In this document: positions 1-5,770 of the stretch, piece after piece
Numbering within the stretch: position 1 is the first letter of the stretch
How the letters are laid out: each line of letters starts with the position of its first letter
Assembly: GCA_900755995.1 (NCBI GenBank)
Contig: CAAEIM010000105.1
Location: 1 to 15,454, forward strand
Source of the DNA: Clostridia bacterium
GTDB lineage: Bacteria > Bacillota > Clostridia > Oscillospirales > Acutalibacteraceae
Direction of reading: 5' to 3'
Length of the DNA stretch: 15,454 nt
Made by a program: the position numbers and the translations under genes
The notes under the pieces: model-generated
What the model was told of the DNA's origin: nothing
The model's input: the letters and a program-made list of their open reading frames with translations, nothing else
Database searches by the model: none

Positions 1-49
1 CTCCTCGCTCAGAAAGCACACATCGTTCTGCTACAAGAAACTTTGCTAA

Positions 50-75
50 CTATTGCAACTTGCTATTGCAATTTG
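50..75. repeat. 13-bp tandem duplication
   Basis: CTATTGCAACTTG is followed directly by CTATTGCAATTTG, two units differing at one base. Each contains the palindrome TTGCAA. No function can be assigned; it could be a small binding site or a slippage product. Confidence 0.6.
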
Positions 76-118
76 CGATTTAATTCATTAATATGTGCAA
101 GAGGAAAAGTTTTCTTTT

Positions 119-224
119 GGGAACCCCTGACGTGGGTTCCCAACGAAAAACAGTCCACCGGACTGTTTTTCTCCCCTCCTGCGTTTGTTCAAGCAAAAGG
201 GATTTCGCAGTCTGCGGACTGCGA
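119..224. repeat. Cluster of three perfect hairpins
   Basis: Three independent perfect inverted repeats sit in about 105 bp. The first is GGGAACCC/GGGTTCCC around a CTGACGT loop (119-141). The second is AAAAACAGTCC/GGACTGTTTTT around ACC (146-170). The third is TCGCAGTC/GACTGCGA around TGCG (205-224). The last two share a CAGTC/GACTG core. With the R1 copy that follows they form a chain of four hairpins downstream of ilvB. Such chains suggest REP-like or modular repeat DNA, not one terminator. Confidence 0.75.
146..170 (-). terminator. Possible terminator-like hairpin downstream of ilvB
   Basis: An 11-bp perfect stem ends in five A on one side and five T on the other, so it has terminator form on both strands. 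It lies about 250 nt past the ilvB stop, and it is the first stem followed by a T-run on that strand. Its distance and its place in a hairpin cluster make its role uncertain. Confidence 0.4.
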
Positions 225-288
225 GGCGGGGGGTTTTCCCCCCCCCCCCCCCCCCCTTTTGAAAAAGGCGGGGGAAAATTTTTTTTTT
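225..288 (+). repeat. R1 repeat, copy 1, with a 19-C homopolymer
   Basis: The copy runs GGCGGGGGG, TTTT, a run of 19 C (238-256), then CTTTTGAAAAAGGCGGGGG and a ten-T run (279-288). It matches the R1 copy at 5677-5767, which reads GGCGGGGG, TTTG, C7, TCCCCACCG and then CCTTTTGAAAAAGGCGGG. Here the interrupted C-rich part has become an uninterrupted C run, probably by slippage. The C run can pair with the G run on either side. Its exact length may be wrong in an assembly. Confidence 0.75.
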
Positions 289-297
289 GTGTAAATA

Positions 298-348
298 TTT
301 TGGTTTTAATTCAAAACTATTTTTCCCGACAATCACTTTTATATGATA
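298..348 (+). repeat. R2 repeat, copy a (partial)
   Basis: The segment from GTTTTAATTCAAAAC through TTTTTCCCGACAATCACTTTT matches the copies at 14226-14280 and, inverted, 2466-2520. It lacks the outer CCGAGCAGACAGT end seen in those copies and is joined directly to R1 copy 1, as if the modules had recombined or one had replaced the end of the other. Confidence 0.7.
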
Positions 349-419
349 TTTGCTGTCGGACAGATAAAGCTTTTGAATAGAAAAAACATTCTTCTCGGTC
401 TAAAAACTCGGCTAAGAAA

Positions 420-2087
420 TTACATTGAAGTGATTATTTCGTTGACGGTTTTTCCCGGAGGAATCATAGGGAGAACGTTCTGGTCGGGGCTGATTCTGCA
501 ATCAACGAGTACAGGCTTGCCGAGAGCAAATGCCTTTTCAAGCACTGGCTTGATGTCCTCTTTTGTGTCTATTTTCATTCCTTCAATTCCAAAAGCATTT
601 GCAAGCGCAACAAAATCTGTTGCACGGTGCGGATCTGTCTGTGAAAAACGGTTGCCGTAAAACAGCTTCTGCCACTGACGAACCATACCGAGCACTGTGT
701 TGTTCATAACAAGAATTACAACCGGCAAATCGTAGGACTTAATTGTAACCAGCTCGTTTAAATTCATATGGAAGCTGCCGTCACCTGTTACCAGCACAAC
801 TCGTCTGTCGGGGTGAGCCATCTGTGCGCCAATCGCAGCGCCCATACCAAAGCCCATTGTTCCAAGTCCGCCCGAGGTGAGAAAGGTGCGGGGAGTCTGA
901 GCCTTGTTGAACTGAGCAACCCACATCTGATGCTGTCCGACGTCTGTAGCTACAATGTCATTGTCACCCTTGATTTCGTTGAGTGCGTCAAGAATCTCCT
1001 TTGGCTGAGGATACTTGTCATCAACAGGCATTTTGTTATCAAAATGATGTTTCCACTCGGCAAGGGCTGAGAGCCATTCTGAGTGATTTTGCTGTTCCAT
1101 TCCGCTGCAGAGTGCCTGAAGTGTATTTTCAAGGTCGCCGATAATATACTCGCTGACCTTGACGTTTTTATTAATTTCTTTTTCGTCAATCTCAAGCTGA
1201 ACAATTTCAGCCTGTGCGCCGAACTTTTCTCTATCGCCTGCTACTCGGTCAGAGAATCTTGCGCCGCAGGCAATAATGAGGTCGCATTTGTCGGTAGCCA
1301 TACCTGTTTCGTAGCCACCGTGCATACCAATGTTGCCCATACAGAGCGGATGATCTGCCGGAATACAGCCAAGTCCCATAAGCGAGCAGCAAACCGGAAT
1401 GTCGGTAAGCTCGGCAAATTTTGTAAATAACTCTGTTGCATTTGCGCTGATGATACCGCCGCCAGCGTAGATGATAGGCTGCTTTGATTTTTTAATCATT
1501 TCCTGAACCTTTTTGATTTTTTCAGGATTTTTAATGCTGACTCTCTCAATTTCCTTTGGTTTTTCAGCAATAAACTCTGTTTTGTTTGCAGTAACGTCCT
1601 TTGGCACGTCAACAAGAACAGGGCCTTTTCTGCCCGACCGGGCAATTTCAAATGCCTTGCGCAGAGTGTCTGCAAGATCCTCAACCTTTTCTACAAGGAA
1701 GCTCGCCTTTGTAATAGGCTTAACAATGTTTACAATGTCAACCTCCTGAAAGCTGTCCCTGCCGAGCTGGTCTGTGGTTACATTTCCTGTGATAGCCACA
1801 ACGGGAATACTGTCAATATTCGCAGTTGCAATACCTGTAACAATATTTGTAGCGCCGGGACCTGATGTGGTAATAACCACGCCTGTTTTGCCGGTAGCTC
1901 TTGCGTAGCCGTCTGCTGCGTGAGAAGCGCCCTGCTCGTGAGCGGTAAGAATATGATTAATCCTATCGCTGTATTTATAAAGAGCATCATATGTATTGAG
2001 AGCCGCACCGCCCGGATAACCGAATACAGTGTCAACCCCCTGCTCAATCAAACATTCACAAATTATTTCTGCACCTGAAAGCTGCAT
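420..2087 (-). CDS. ilvB: Acetolactate synthase, large (catalytic) subunit
   Basis: This enzyme condenses two pyruvates to acetolactate, or pyruvate with 2-oxobutyrate, in the first shared step of valine, leucine and isoleucine synthesis. It is a cytosolic ThDP-, FAD- and Mg-dependent enzyme. The 555-residue protein has the full family length. The N-terminal ThDP-binding domain carries FGYPGG (22-27) and the catalytic glutamate E51 in TAHEQGASHAADGYAR, followed by TTSGPGATN. A central FAD/transhydrogenase-like domain and a C-terminal GDGSF...MNN ThDP motif follow. I chose the ATG at 2087, behind GGAGAGAGG, over the in-frame GTG at 2114, which has no ribosome binding site and lies inside the leader palindrome. 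No ilvN regulatory subunit or other ilv gene is adjacent, which is unusual because ilvN often follows ilvB. Confidence 0.95.
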   Translation of the reverse strand: MQLSGAEIICECLIEQGVDTVFGYPGGAALNTYDALYKYSDRINHILTAHEQGASHAADGYARATGKTGVVITTSGPGATNIVTGIATANIDSIPVVAITGNVTTDQLGRDSFQEVDIVNIVKPITKASFLVEKVEDLADTLRKAFEIARSGRKGPVLVDVPKDVTANKTEFIAEKPKEIERVSIKNPEKIKKVQEMIKKSKQPIIYAGGGIISANATELFTKFAELTDIPVCCSLMGLGCIPADHPLCMGNIGMHGGYETGMATDKCDLIIACGARFSDRVAGDREKFGAQAEIVQLEIDEKEINKNVKVSEYIIGDLENTLQALCSGMEQQNHSEWLSALAEWKHHFDNKMPVDDKYPQPKEILDALNEIKGDNDIVATDVGQHQMWVAQFNKAQTPRTFLTSGGLGTMGFGMGAAIGAQMAHPDRRVVLVTGDGSFHMNLNELVTIKSYDLPVVILVMNNTVLGMVRQWQKLFYGNRFSQTDPHRATDFVALANAFGIEGMKIDTKEDIKPVLEKAFALGKPVLVDCRISPDQNVLPMIPPGKTVNEIITSM

Positions 2088-2114
2088 TTTCCTCTCTCCA
2101 ATCCTCTTTCGCAC

Positions 2115-2165
2115 GGCATTAAAATATTATAATATTTATGCCAAATAGTTTTTATTCATTAACAT
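2115..2165 (-). promoter_or_regulatory. ilvB leader: micro-ORF and AT-rich palindrome
   Basis: Between the ilvB promoter and its ribosome binding site is a near-perfect inverted repeat (2115-2142): GGCAT/ATGCC arms around the exact 16-bp palindrome AAATATTATAATATTT. Just upstream a minus-strand micro-ORF (2165-2136), preceded by AAAGGTGAG, encodes MLMNKNYLA and ends with a TAA inside the first arm of the hairpin. The arrangement recalls an attenuator or translational switch, but the peptide has only two leucines and no Ile/Val run, and no T-run follows. An operator is an equal possibility. Confidence 0.35.
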
Positions 2166-2177
2166 AACTCACCTTTT

Positions 2178-2206
2178 ATTTTACATAAAAACCGCAAAAA
2201 AGTCAA
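2178..2206 (-). promoter_or_regulatory. Sigma-A-type promoter of ilvB
   Basis: On the minus strand TTGACT (2206-2201) and TAAAAT (2183-2178) are separated by exactly 17 bp. This places transcription start near 2171 and gives a leader of roughly 85 nt before the ilvB ATG. Confidence 0.65.
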
Positions 2207-2267
2207 TGTTTTTATGCTTAAACGCATAGCCTTTGCCAAGCTTAAATATTTGGTTACGGAGAGAAAA

Positions 2268-2289
2268 GTCATCATATTAAATGATGAGC
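2268..2289. repeat. 22-bp direct repeat, left copy
   Basis: Bases 2268-2289 match 2607-2628 at 21 of 22 positions. Each copy is itself a hairpin with TCATCAT/ATGATGA arms and a five-base loop (ATTAA here, AGTAA in the right copy). The pair brackets the R1 and R2 repeats and the mtnN terminator. Confidence 0.7.
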
Positions 2290-2292
2290 AGT

Positions 2293-2357
2293 CTGTCGAT
2301 AAACTACTTTGTGATAGCAAAATAACTAAAAGTTTTCGCCCGCCTTTTTCAAAAGGG
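2293..2357 (-). repeat. R1 repeat, copy 2
   Basis: Read on the minus strand, it begins CCTTTTGAAAAAGGCGGG and continues through AAAACTTT and TTTTGCTATC to GACAG. About 46 of the first 55 bases match the plus-strand copy at 5705-5759. It abuts a GCAGCC/GGCTGC hairpin and then the R2 element. Confidence 0.75.
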
Positions 2358-2378
2358 CAGCCGGTGGGCTGCACTTAT

Positions 2379-2520
2379 CCGAGCGGACAGTCTTGCTTAT
2401 AACAAGCTTAAAATACCCGACAATCACTCTTGTTGGGGAAATAGCTTTTAGCAGTTAGTATCAAGCAAAAGTGATTTTCGGGAAAATAATGTTTTGAATT
2501 AAACTAAACTGTCTGCTCGG
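2379..2520. mobile_element. MITE-like 142-bp element, R2 copies b and c inverted
   Basis: The left end is CCGAGCGGACAGT (2379-2391) and the right end is ACTGTCTGCTCGG (2508-2520), a terminal inverted repeat with 12 of 13 positions matching. Inside, CCCGACAATCAC near 2416 is mirrored by GTGATTTTCGGG near 2471, so two R2 copies face each other. The right copy differs from the independent copy at 14226-14280 at only about eight of 56 positions. There is no coding capacity. I see no clear target-site duplication at the ends. It is probably a small non-autonomous element or a REP-type unit. Confidence 0.6.
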
Positions 2521-2523
2521 GCT

Positions 2524-2552
2524 AAAAAACCTCGCCGGGGGTTCCCCGAGCC
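2524..2552 (-). terminator. Terminator of the HAD-mtnN operon
   Basis: On the minus strand the hairpin with CTCGGGG and CCCC/CGAG arms (2552-2530) is followed directly by six T (2529-2524). It lies about 100 nt past the mtnN stop and touches the R2 element. Confidence 0.65.
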
Positions 2553-2606
2553 TAACTGCTCCTCCCCTGCATATTGCATAATGAAATGTACTTTTTCTAC
2601 AAGCTG

Positions 2607-2628
2607 GTCATCATAGTAAATGATGAGC
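2607..2628. repeat. 22-bp direct repeat, right copy
   Basis: This is the partner of 2268-2289, with one mismatch. Here the TCATCAT/ATGATGA hairpin is extended by AAGC/GCTT arms with a bulge (2601-2630). It lies between the mtnN stop and the terminator, so it would be transcribed in the mtnN 3' region. Confidence 0.7.
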
Positions 2629-2653
2629 TTAATAATTTTTTATACTATCAAGC

Positions 2654-3349
2654 TTACTTCATTGATATGAAGGAGTTAATTATAGCTACTGTTTTTCTGC
2701 TTGCAAGCTCGCAGAATTTTATAAAGTCCATACCTGTGTTTTCATTGAGGTCATCGGAAATTGCTCTGACAATAGCGCAGGGCACTCCTGCCCTTGAGCA
2801 GGTATGAGCAATCGCCGCACCCTCCATTTCACACGCAAGTGCACCAAAGGTATCTGCAATTTTTATTCTGCTGCTGCGTTCTGAGATGAATATGTCGCCG
2901 CTTGCTATAGTTCCTCTTTCAACTCTTGTGTTCTCAAGCTTTTTTGCCGAGGTAAAAAGGCTGTCGGCAATAGCCTTGTCACACTCAAAATACATAAGCT
3001 TACCCTCGGGGAATGATACCTCGCCCTGTAAATCGCCGAGTGCAGTGGTGTTCATATCGTGTTCAACCGCATTTTCGGCTATCACAATATCCCCCACGCT
3101 GACCTTTTCGCTGAGCGAGCCTGCTACTCCGCTGTTGATTATGCACTCAGGCGCATAATTTTGTATCATTGCAAAACAGCAGATTGCGGCGTTGACTTTA
3201 CCCACTCCGCACACTACAATCACAAGCTCTTTTCCGCTGAGTGTGCCGCTTGTAAAGGTCATTTTTGCAATTTCCTTTTCTTTTTTGTTGCCCATAAGTG
3301 CAAGGATTCCGTCCGCCTCTATCTGCATTGCGCAAATTATTCCAATCAT
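2654..3349 (-). CDS. mtnN: 5'-methylthioadenosine/S-adenosylhomocysteine nucleosidase
   Basis: The enzyme cleaves the glycosidic bond of methylthioadenosine and S-adenosylhomocysteine (and 5'-deoxyadenosine), releasing adenine. It clears by-products of SAM-dependent reactions in the cytosol. The 231-residue length is that of the family. Visible motifs are GIICAMQIEAD with E11, CGVGKVNAA (48-55), SGVAG (73-77), VEHDM, SGDIF (150-154), CEMEGAA (173-179, with M175/E176 in the nucleoside-binding pair) and the catalytic aspartate in RAISDD (D199). The ATG at 3349 is preceded by AAGGGGGAA and lies 2 nt after the stop of the upstream HAD gene, so the two are an operon. Confidence 0.93.
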   Translation of the reverse strand: MIGIICAMQIEADGILALMGNKKEKEIAKMTFTSGTLSGKELVIVVCGVGKVNAAICCFAMIQNYAPECIINSGVAGSLSEKVSVGDIVIAENAVEHDMNTTALGDLQGEVSFPEGKLMYFECDKAIADSLFTSAKKLENTRVERGTIASGDIFISERSSRIKIADTFGALACEMEGAAIAHTCSRAGVPCAIVRAISDDLNENTGMDFIKFCELASRKTVAIINSFISMK

Positions 3350-3351
3350 TT

Positions 3352-4086
3352 TTATTCCCCCTTCAGCAATAAATCTTTCATCTTATGAACATCGCCGTCC
3401 ATAATTCTATAGGTGCTGAGCAGCTCGCCCTCAATTTCCGGGGAAATACTCTGGTGAATGTAGAGAGAATCAATGCCGAAATCGTGTGCGCCCTTAATGT
3501 CGGAAATATAATCGTTGCCCACCATTACCGACTCTGATTTTTCAAGACCGTATCGGTCAAATAAAATACTGAAATAGTGGGAGTCGGGCTTTGAGCATTC
3601 CTCGTCGGAGCTTATGCAGATTCCGTCAAAATACGGTGTAAGTCCGAGCATATCCATCTCGTTTGCAGTAAAGCTCCTCTGAGCGTTTGAGAGCAGATAG
3701 ATTTTTTTGCCGTTTGCCTTGAGTGCGTCTAAAAACTCGATTACACCGTCATACAGCTTGATATACTTTGTGGAAAAACACCTAAACACTGCACAGGTCT
3801 GCTCAACAACAGTCTTTGTCACCTTAACACCCTTTTGATTGTAGAGCTTTTTAAACACTTTATCAATCTTGATGTCTATAACGGAGTATTCCTTGTGCCT
3901 TCTGCGAACCGCCTTTTTCTCCGCCTCAACAAGTCTGCCGTACTCCTCGTTAAGCTCCTCAGCGGTGTAGTGCGCACCCTTGTAGCCGTAGTAAACAGCC
4001 ATTTTCTCCCAGAGCTCAATGCTCCACTCATCTGTATTTATGTCAATTAATGTTCCGTACAAATCAAAAATGTAATTCTTGTACAT
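3352..4086 (-). CDS. HAD-superfamily hydrolase (subfamily IA type)
   Basis: This 244-residue protein is a predicted small-molecule phosphatase or related hydrolase; the substrate is unknown. HAD motif I is FDLYGTL (D8 nucleophile), motif II LLSNAQ (S133), motif III SKPD (K166) and motif IV VGNDYISDIKGA (N191, D192, D196). Residues 15-110 form a helical cap. Tyrosine 10 stands where most HAD phosphatases have the acid/base aspartate; DxYGT is the form known in L-2-haloacid dehalogenases, so the reaction should not be assumed. The ATG at 4086 follows AAAGGGTGA. It is the first gene of an operon with mtnN and has a promoter facing that of nth. Confidence 0.85.
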   Translation of the reverse strand: MYKNYIFDLYGTLIDINTDEWSIELWEKMAVYYGYKGAHYTAEELNEEYGRLVEAEKKAVRRRHKEYSVIDIKIDKVFKKLYNQKGVKVTKTVVEQTCAVFRCFSTKYIKLYDGVIEFLDALKANGKKIYLLSNAQRSFTANEMDMLGLTPYFDGICISSDEECSKPDSHYFSILFDRYGLEKSESVMVGNDYISDIKGAHDFGIDSLYIHQSISPEIEGELLSTYRIMDGDVHKMKDLLLKGE

Positions 4087-4108
4087 TAAAAATCACCCTT
4101 TCATCTAT

Positions 4109-4160
4109 ATGATAACAGTTTTCTTCTGTAATTGCAATAGATATTATTTTGTGATAAACT
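4109..4160. promoter_or_regulatory. Back-to-back promoters sharing one -35 hexamer
   Basis: The palindromic hexamer TTGCAA (4132-4137) can serve as -35 on both strands. To the right, 17 bp away, is TAAACT (4155-4160), pointing at nth. To the left, 17 bp away, is TATCAT on the minus strand (4114-4109), pointing at the HAD-mtnN operon. Both gaps are exactly 17 bp, which suggests that the two transcription units compete for polymerase. Confidence 0.5.
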
Positions 4161-4178
4161 ATTAGCAGAGGTGATAAT

Positions 4179-4805
4179 ATGGATAAAAAAGAGATAGCAT
4201 TAATGGCTGTTAAGTCCCTGAAGGCGGAGTACCCCGATGCGATTTGCAGTCTTGTTTATACAGACCCGTTACAGCTTTTGATAGCTACAAGGCTTGCCGC
4301 TCAATGCACTGACGCAAGGGTAAATATGGTAACACCGGCGCTTTTTGAGAGGTTTAAAACCGCCGAGGATTTTGCAGAATCCACACCTGACGAGGTTGCA
4401 GAGTACATAAAATCCTGCGGACTTTATAAAACCAAGTCGAGGGATATTGTGGCTATGGCTAAGATGCTCTGCGAGGATTTTGGCGGAGTTGTGCCCGACA
4501 ACATTGAGGATTTAACAAAACTTCCGGGAATCGGCAGGAAAACCGCAAACCTTGTGTGCGGAGATATTTTCGGCAAGCCTGCCGTTGTGGTGGACACCCA
4601 CTGCATACGAATTACAAAGCGGCTCGGACTTCACGATTTAAAAGATCAGAAAAAAATTGAGTTTGCCCTGCGTGATTTGCTTCCGCCCGAGGAAAGCAAC
4701 GATTTTTGCCACAGGCTTGTGCTCCACGGCAGAGCTGTATGCACAGCTCTGAGTGCAAAATGCGAGAACTGTTGTATGCAGGATTTTTGTCCGAAGAAAA
4801 TATGA
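4179..4805 (+). CDS. nth: Endonuclease III, base-excision DNA glycosylase/AP lyase
   Basis: The enzyme removes oxidised pyrimidines from DNA and nicks the abasic site, starting base-excision repair. The 208-residue protein is of family length. It has the helix-hairpin-helix LPGIGRKTAN (115-124) with catalytic K121, the catalytic aspartate D139 in VVVDTHC, and the C-terminal [4Fe-4S] loop with C188, C195, C198 and C204 in the exact C-x6-C-x2-C-x5-C spacing. The ATG follows AGAGGTGAT. The next gene begins 7 nt after its stop, so they are cotranscribed. Confidence 0.96.
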   Translation: MDKKEIALMAVKSLKAEYPDAICSLVYTDPLQLLIATRLAAQCTDARVNMVTPALFERFKTAEDFAESTPDEVAEYIKSCGLYKTKSRDIVAMAKMLCEDFGGVVPDNIEDLTKLPGIGRKTANLVCGDIFGKPAVVVDTHCIRITKRLGLHDLKDQKKIEFALRDLLPPEESNDFCHRLVLHGRAVCTALSAKCENCCMQDFCPKKI

Positions 4806-4812
4806 GGTGAGT

Positions 4813-5646
4813 ATGAATAAGATAAAACTGCTTGCGCTTGACCTTGACGGCACAACCCTTAACAGCAGCAACACCCTATCCTCTGCTGTTAAGTCTGCAC
4901 TTGAAAAAGCCGTTGATAGCGGCATTGCAGTAGCCATAGCTACGGGCAGACCTTTTAACTCTATACCTGAGAGCATTTTGAATATCAGCGGAATTGATTA
5001 TATAATTACATCAAACGGTGCGGCGATATATGACGGCGGTTTAAATAAAATTCATAGCGCTGTTTTAAGAGAATGCGATGTTCTAAAAATCCTTGACGTT
5101 ATGAAGAACGAGGATATTATTTCAGAGGCATTTATTGACGGGCTTACCTACACAGACAAGCGCTACACCGATAATCCCCTCGCCTACGGGTGCACGGAGG
5201 CTTATGTTGACTATGTTAAGGCTTCGCACGGTCATATTGAAGATATGCGAAAATTTATATTTGAACACAGAAATATTCTCGACAGCATTGAATATGTTTG
5301 CACGGACTCCAAGCGCAGAGCAGATATTTGGGCTCGGCTCGAGAGTGAGGTGAGCGGCATAACTATTACATCATCGTCCGCAAATTTTATTGAGCTGATG
5401 GATAAATCGGCAACCAAGGCACAGGCGCTTGTGTATTTAAGCAAGCTGTTGGATATTGATATGAAGAATACCTGTGGCTGCGGCAATGCCGACAATGATG
5501 CGGAGATGATATTGACTGCGGGAATCGGGGCGGCTGTCAGCAATGCTTCTAAAAAATGCCTTGAATTTGCTGAATTGGTGGTGAACGACTGCGACAATGA
5601 CGGTGTAGCCGAGCTGATTGATTACATTTTGAAAAACAATTCATAA
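4813..5646 (+). CDS. Cof-type HAD-IIB phosphatase
   Basis: This 277-residue protein belongs to the Cof/HAD-IIB group of sugar-phosphate and nucleotide phosphatases; its substrate is unknown. Motif I is LALDLDGTTL (D10, D12), followed by ATGRP, TSNGA, the lysine of motif III in SATKAQAL and the motif IV variant GNADND, all close to Cof-family forms, with the large cap between. I start it at the ATG at 4813, where TGAGGTGAG overlapping the nth stop is the ribosome binding site; a longer in-frame start inside nth (4753) would only add nth-overlapping sequence. A parS site begins 5 nt after the stop. Confidence 0.9.
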   Translation: MNKIKLLALDLDGTTLNSSNTLSSAVKSALEKAVDSGIAVAIATGRPFNSIPESILNISGIDYIITSNGAAIYDGGLNKIHSAVLRECDVLKILDVMKNEDIISEAFIDGLTYTDKRYTDNPLAYGCTEAYVDYVKASHGHIEDMRKFIFEHRNILDSIEYVCTDSKRRADIWARLESEVSGITITSSSANFIELMDKSATKAQALVYLSKLLDIDMKNTCGCGNADNDAEMILTAGIGAAVSNASKKCLEFAELVVNDCDNDGVAELIDYILKNNS

Positions 5647-5651
5647 TCAAA

Positions 5652-5667
5652 TGTTTCACGTGAAACA
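5652..5667. promoter_or_regulatory. parS, centromere-like ParB binding site 1
   Basis: TGTTTCACGTGAAACA is a perfect 16-bp palindrome and matches the well-known B. subtilis-type parS consensus TGTTNCACGTGAAACA. It lies between the HAD stop and R1 copy 3. ParB encoded at 7577-8425 should load here as a CTP-dependent clamp. Confidence 0.93.
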
Positions 5668-5676
5668 ATTTGTAAT

Positions 5677-5767
5677 GGCGGGGGTTTGCCCCCCCTCCCC
5701 ACCGCCTTTTGAAAAAGGCGGGCTAAAACTTTAATTTATGTTGCTGTCGCAAAATATATATTGACAG
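5677..5767 (+). repeat. R1 repeat, copy 3 (most complete)
   Basis: It begins with a G5-TTTG-C7 hairpin, then CCGCCTTTTGAAAAAGGCGG, a palindrome with 9-bp arms, then AAAACTTT, TTGCTGTCGC and GACAG. The right part matches copy 2 and the left part matches copy 1, so this copy joins the features of both. It sits between the parS site and the terminator of the convergent genes. Confidence 0.75.
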
Positions 5768-5770
5768 AAT

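Larger units (their letters stand above)
1..419. other. Gene-free left end, hairpins and repeats
   Basis: No supportable gene lies here. The stretch follows the 3' end of ilvB and holds a short tandem repeat (50-75), three perfect hairpins (119-224), an R1 repeat copy with a 19-C run (225-288) and an R2 repeat copy (298-348). The small open frames that cross it run through homopolymers and hairpins, resemble no family I know, and are treated as spurious. The first 48 bases have an open minus frame running off the edge (LAKFLVAERCVLSERG) but no start codon after the TAG that precedes it. Confidence 0.75.
2088..2653. other. Repeat-rich gap between ilvB and mtnN
   Basis: The gap contains, in order: the ilvB leader and promoter, the first of two 22-bp direct repeats (2268-2289), R1 copy 2, a GCAGCC/GGCTGC hairpin (2357-2374), the MITE-like R2 inverted pair (2379-2520), the mtnN terminator (2524-2552) and the second direct repeat (2607-2628). 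Short open frames of 62 to 77 codons on both strands are made of repeat sequence and are not counted as genes. Confidence 0.7.

Noticed and set aside
1..48. Open minus-strand frame LAKFLVAERCVLSERG as the start of a gene leaving the window
   Set aside because: A TAG precedes it and no ATG, GTG or TTG start codon follows in frame; too short to judge.
43..380. Overlapping small open frames on both strands at the left end
   Set aside because: They run through hairpins, the 19-C run and the T run, have no family resemblance and no clear ribosome binding site.
2115..2380. T-box or classical branched-chain attenuator for ilvB
   Set aside because: No T-box motif, no Leu/Ile/Val codon run and no terminator with a T-run ahead of ilvB; only the micro-ORF and palindrome are reported.
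2159..2402. 62- and 71-codon open frames on opposite strands between ilvB and mtnN
   Set aside because: Both are translations of the R1/R2 repeat modules and the ilvB promoter region, so they are by-products of repeat sequence.
2379..2520. Target-site duplication around the MITE-like element
   Set aside because: The flanking bases (CTTAT on the left, GCTAA on the right) do not match, so no duplication can be claimed.
2268..2628. CRISPR array
   Set aside because: Only two 22-bp copies, 339 bp apart, with other repeats in between and no cas genes.
5232..5597. 121-codon minus-strand frame inside the Cof-type HAD gene
   Set aside because: The plus-strand protein has all HAD motifs; the antisense frame resembles nothing known.
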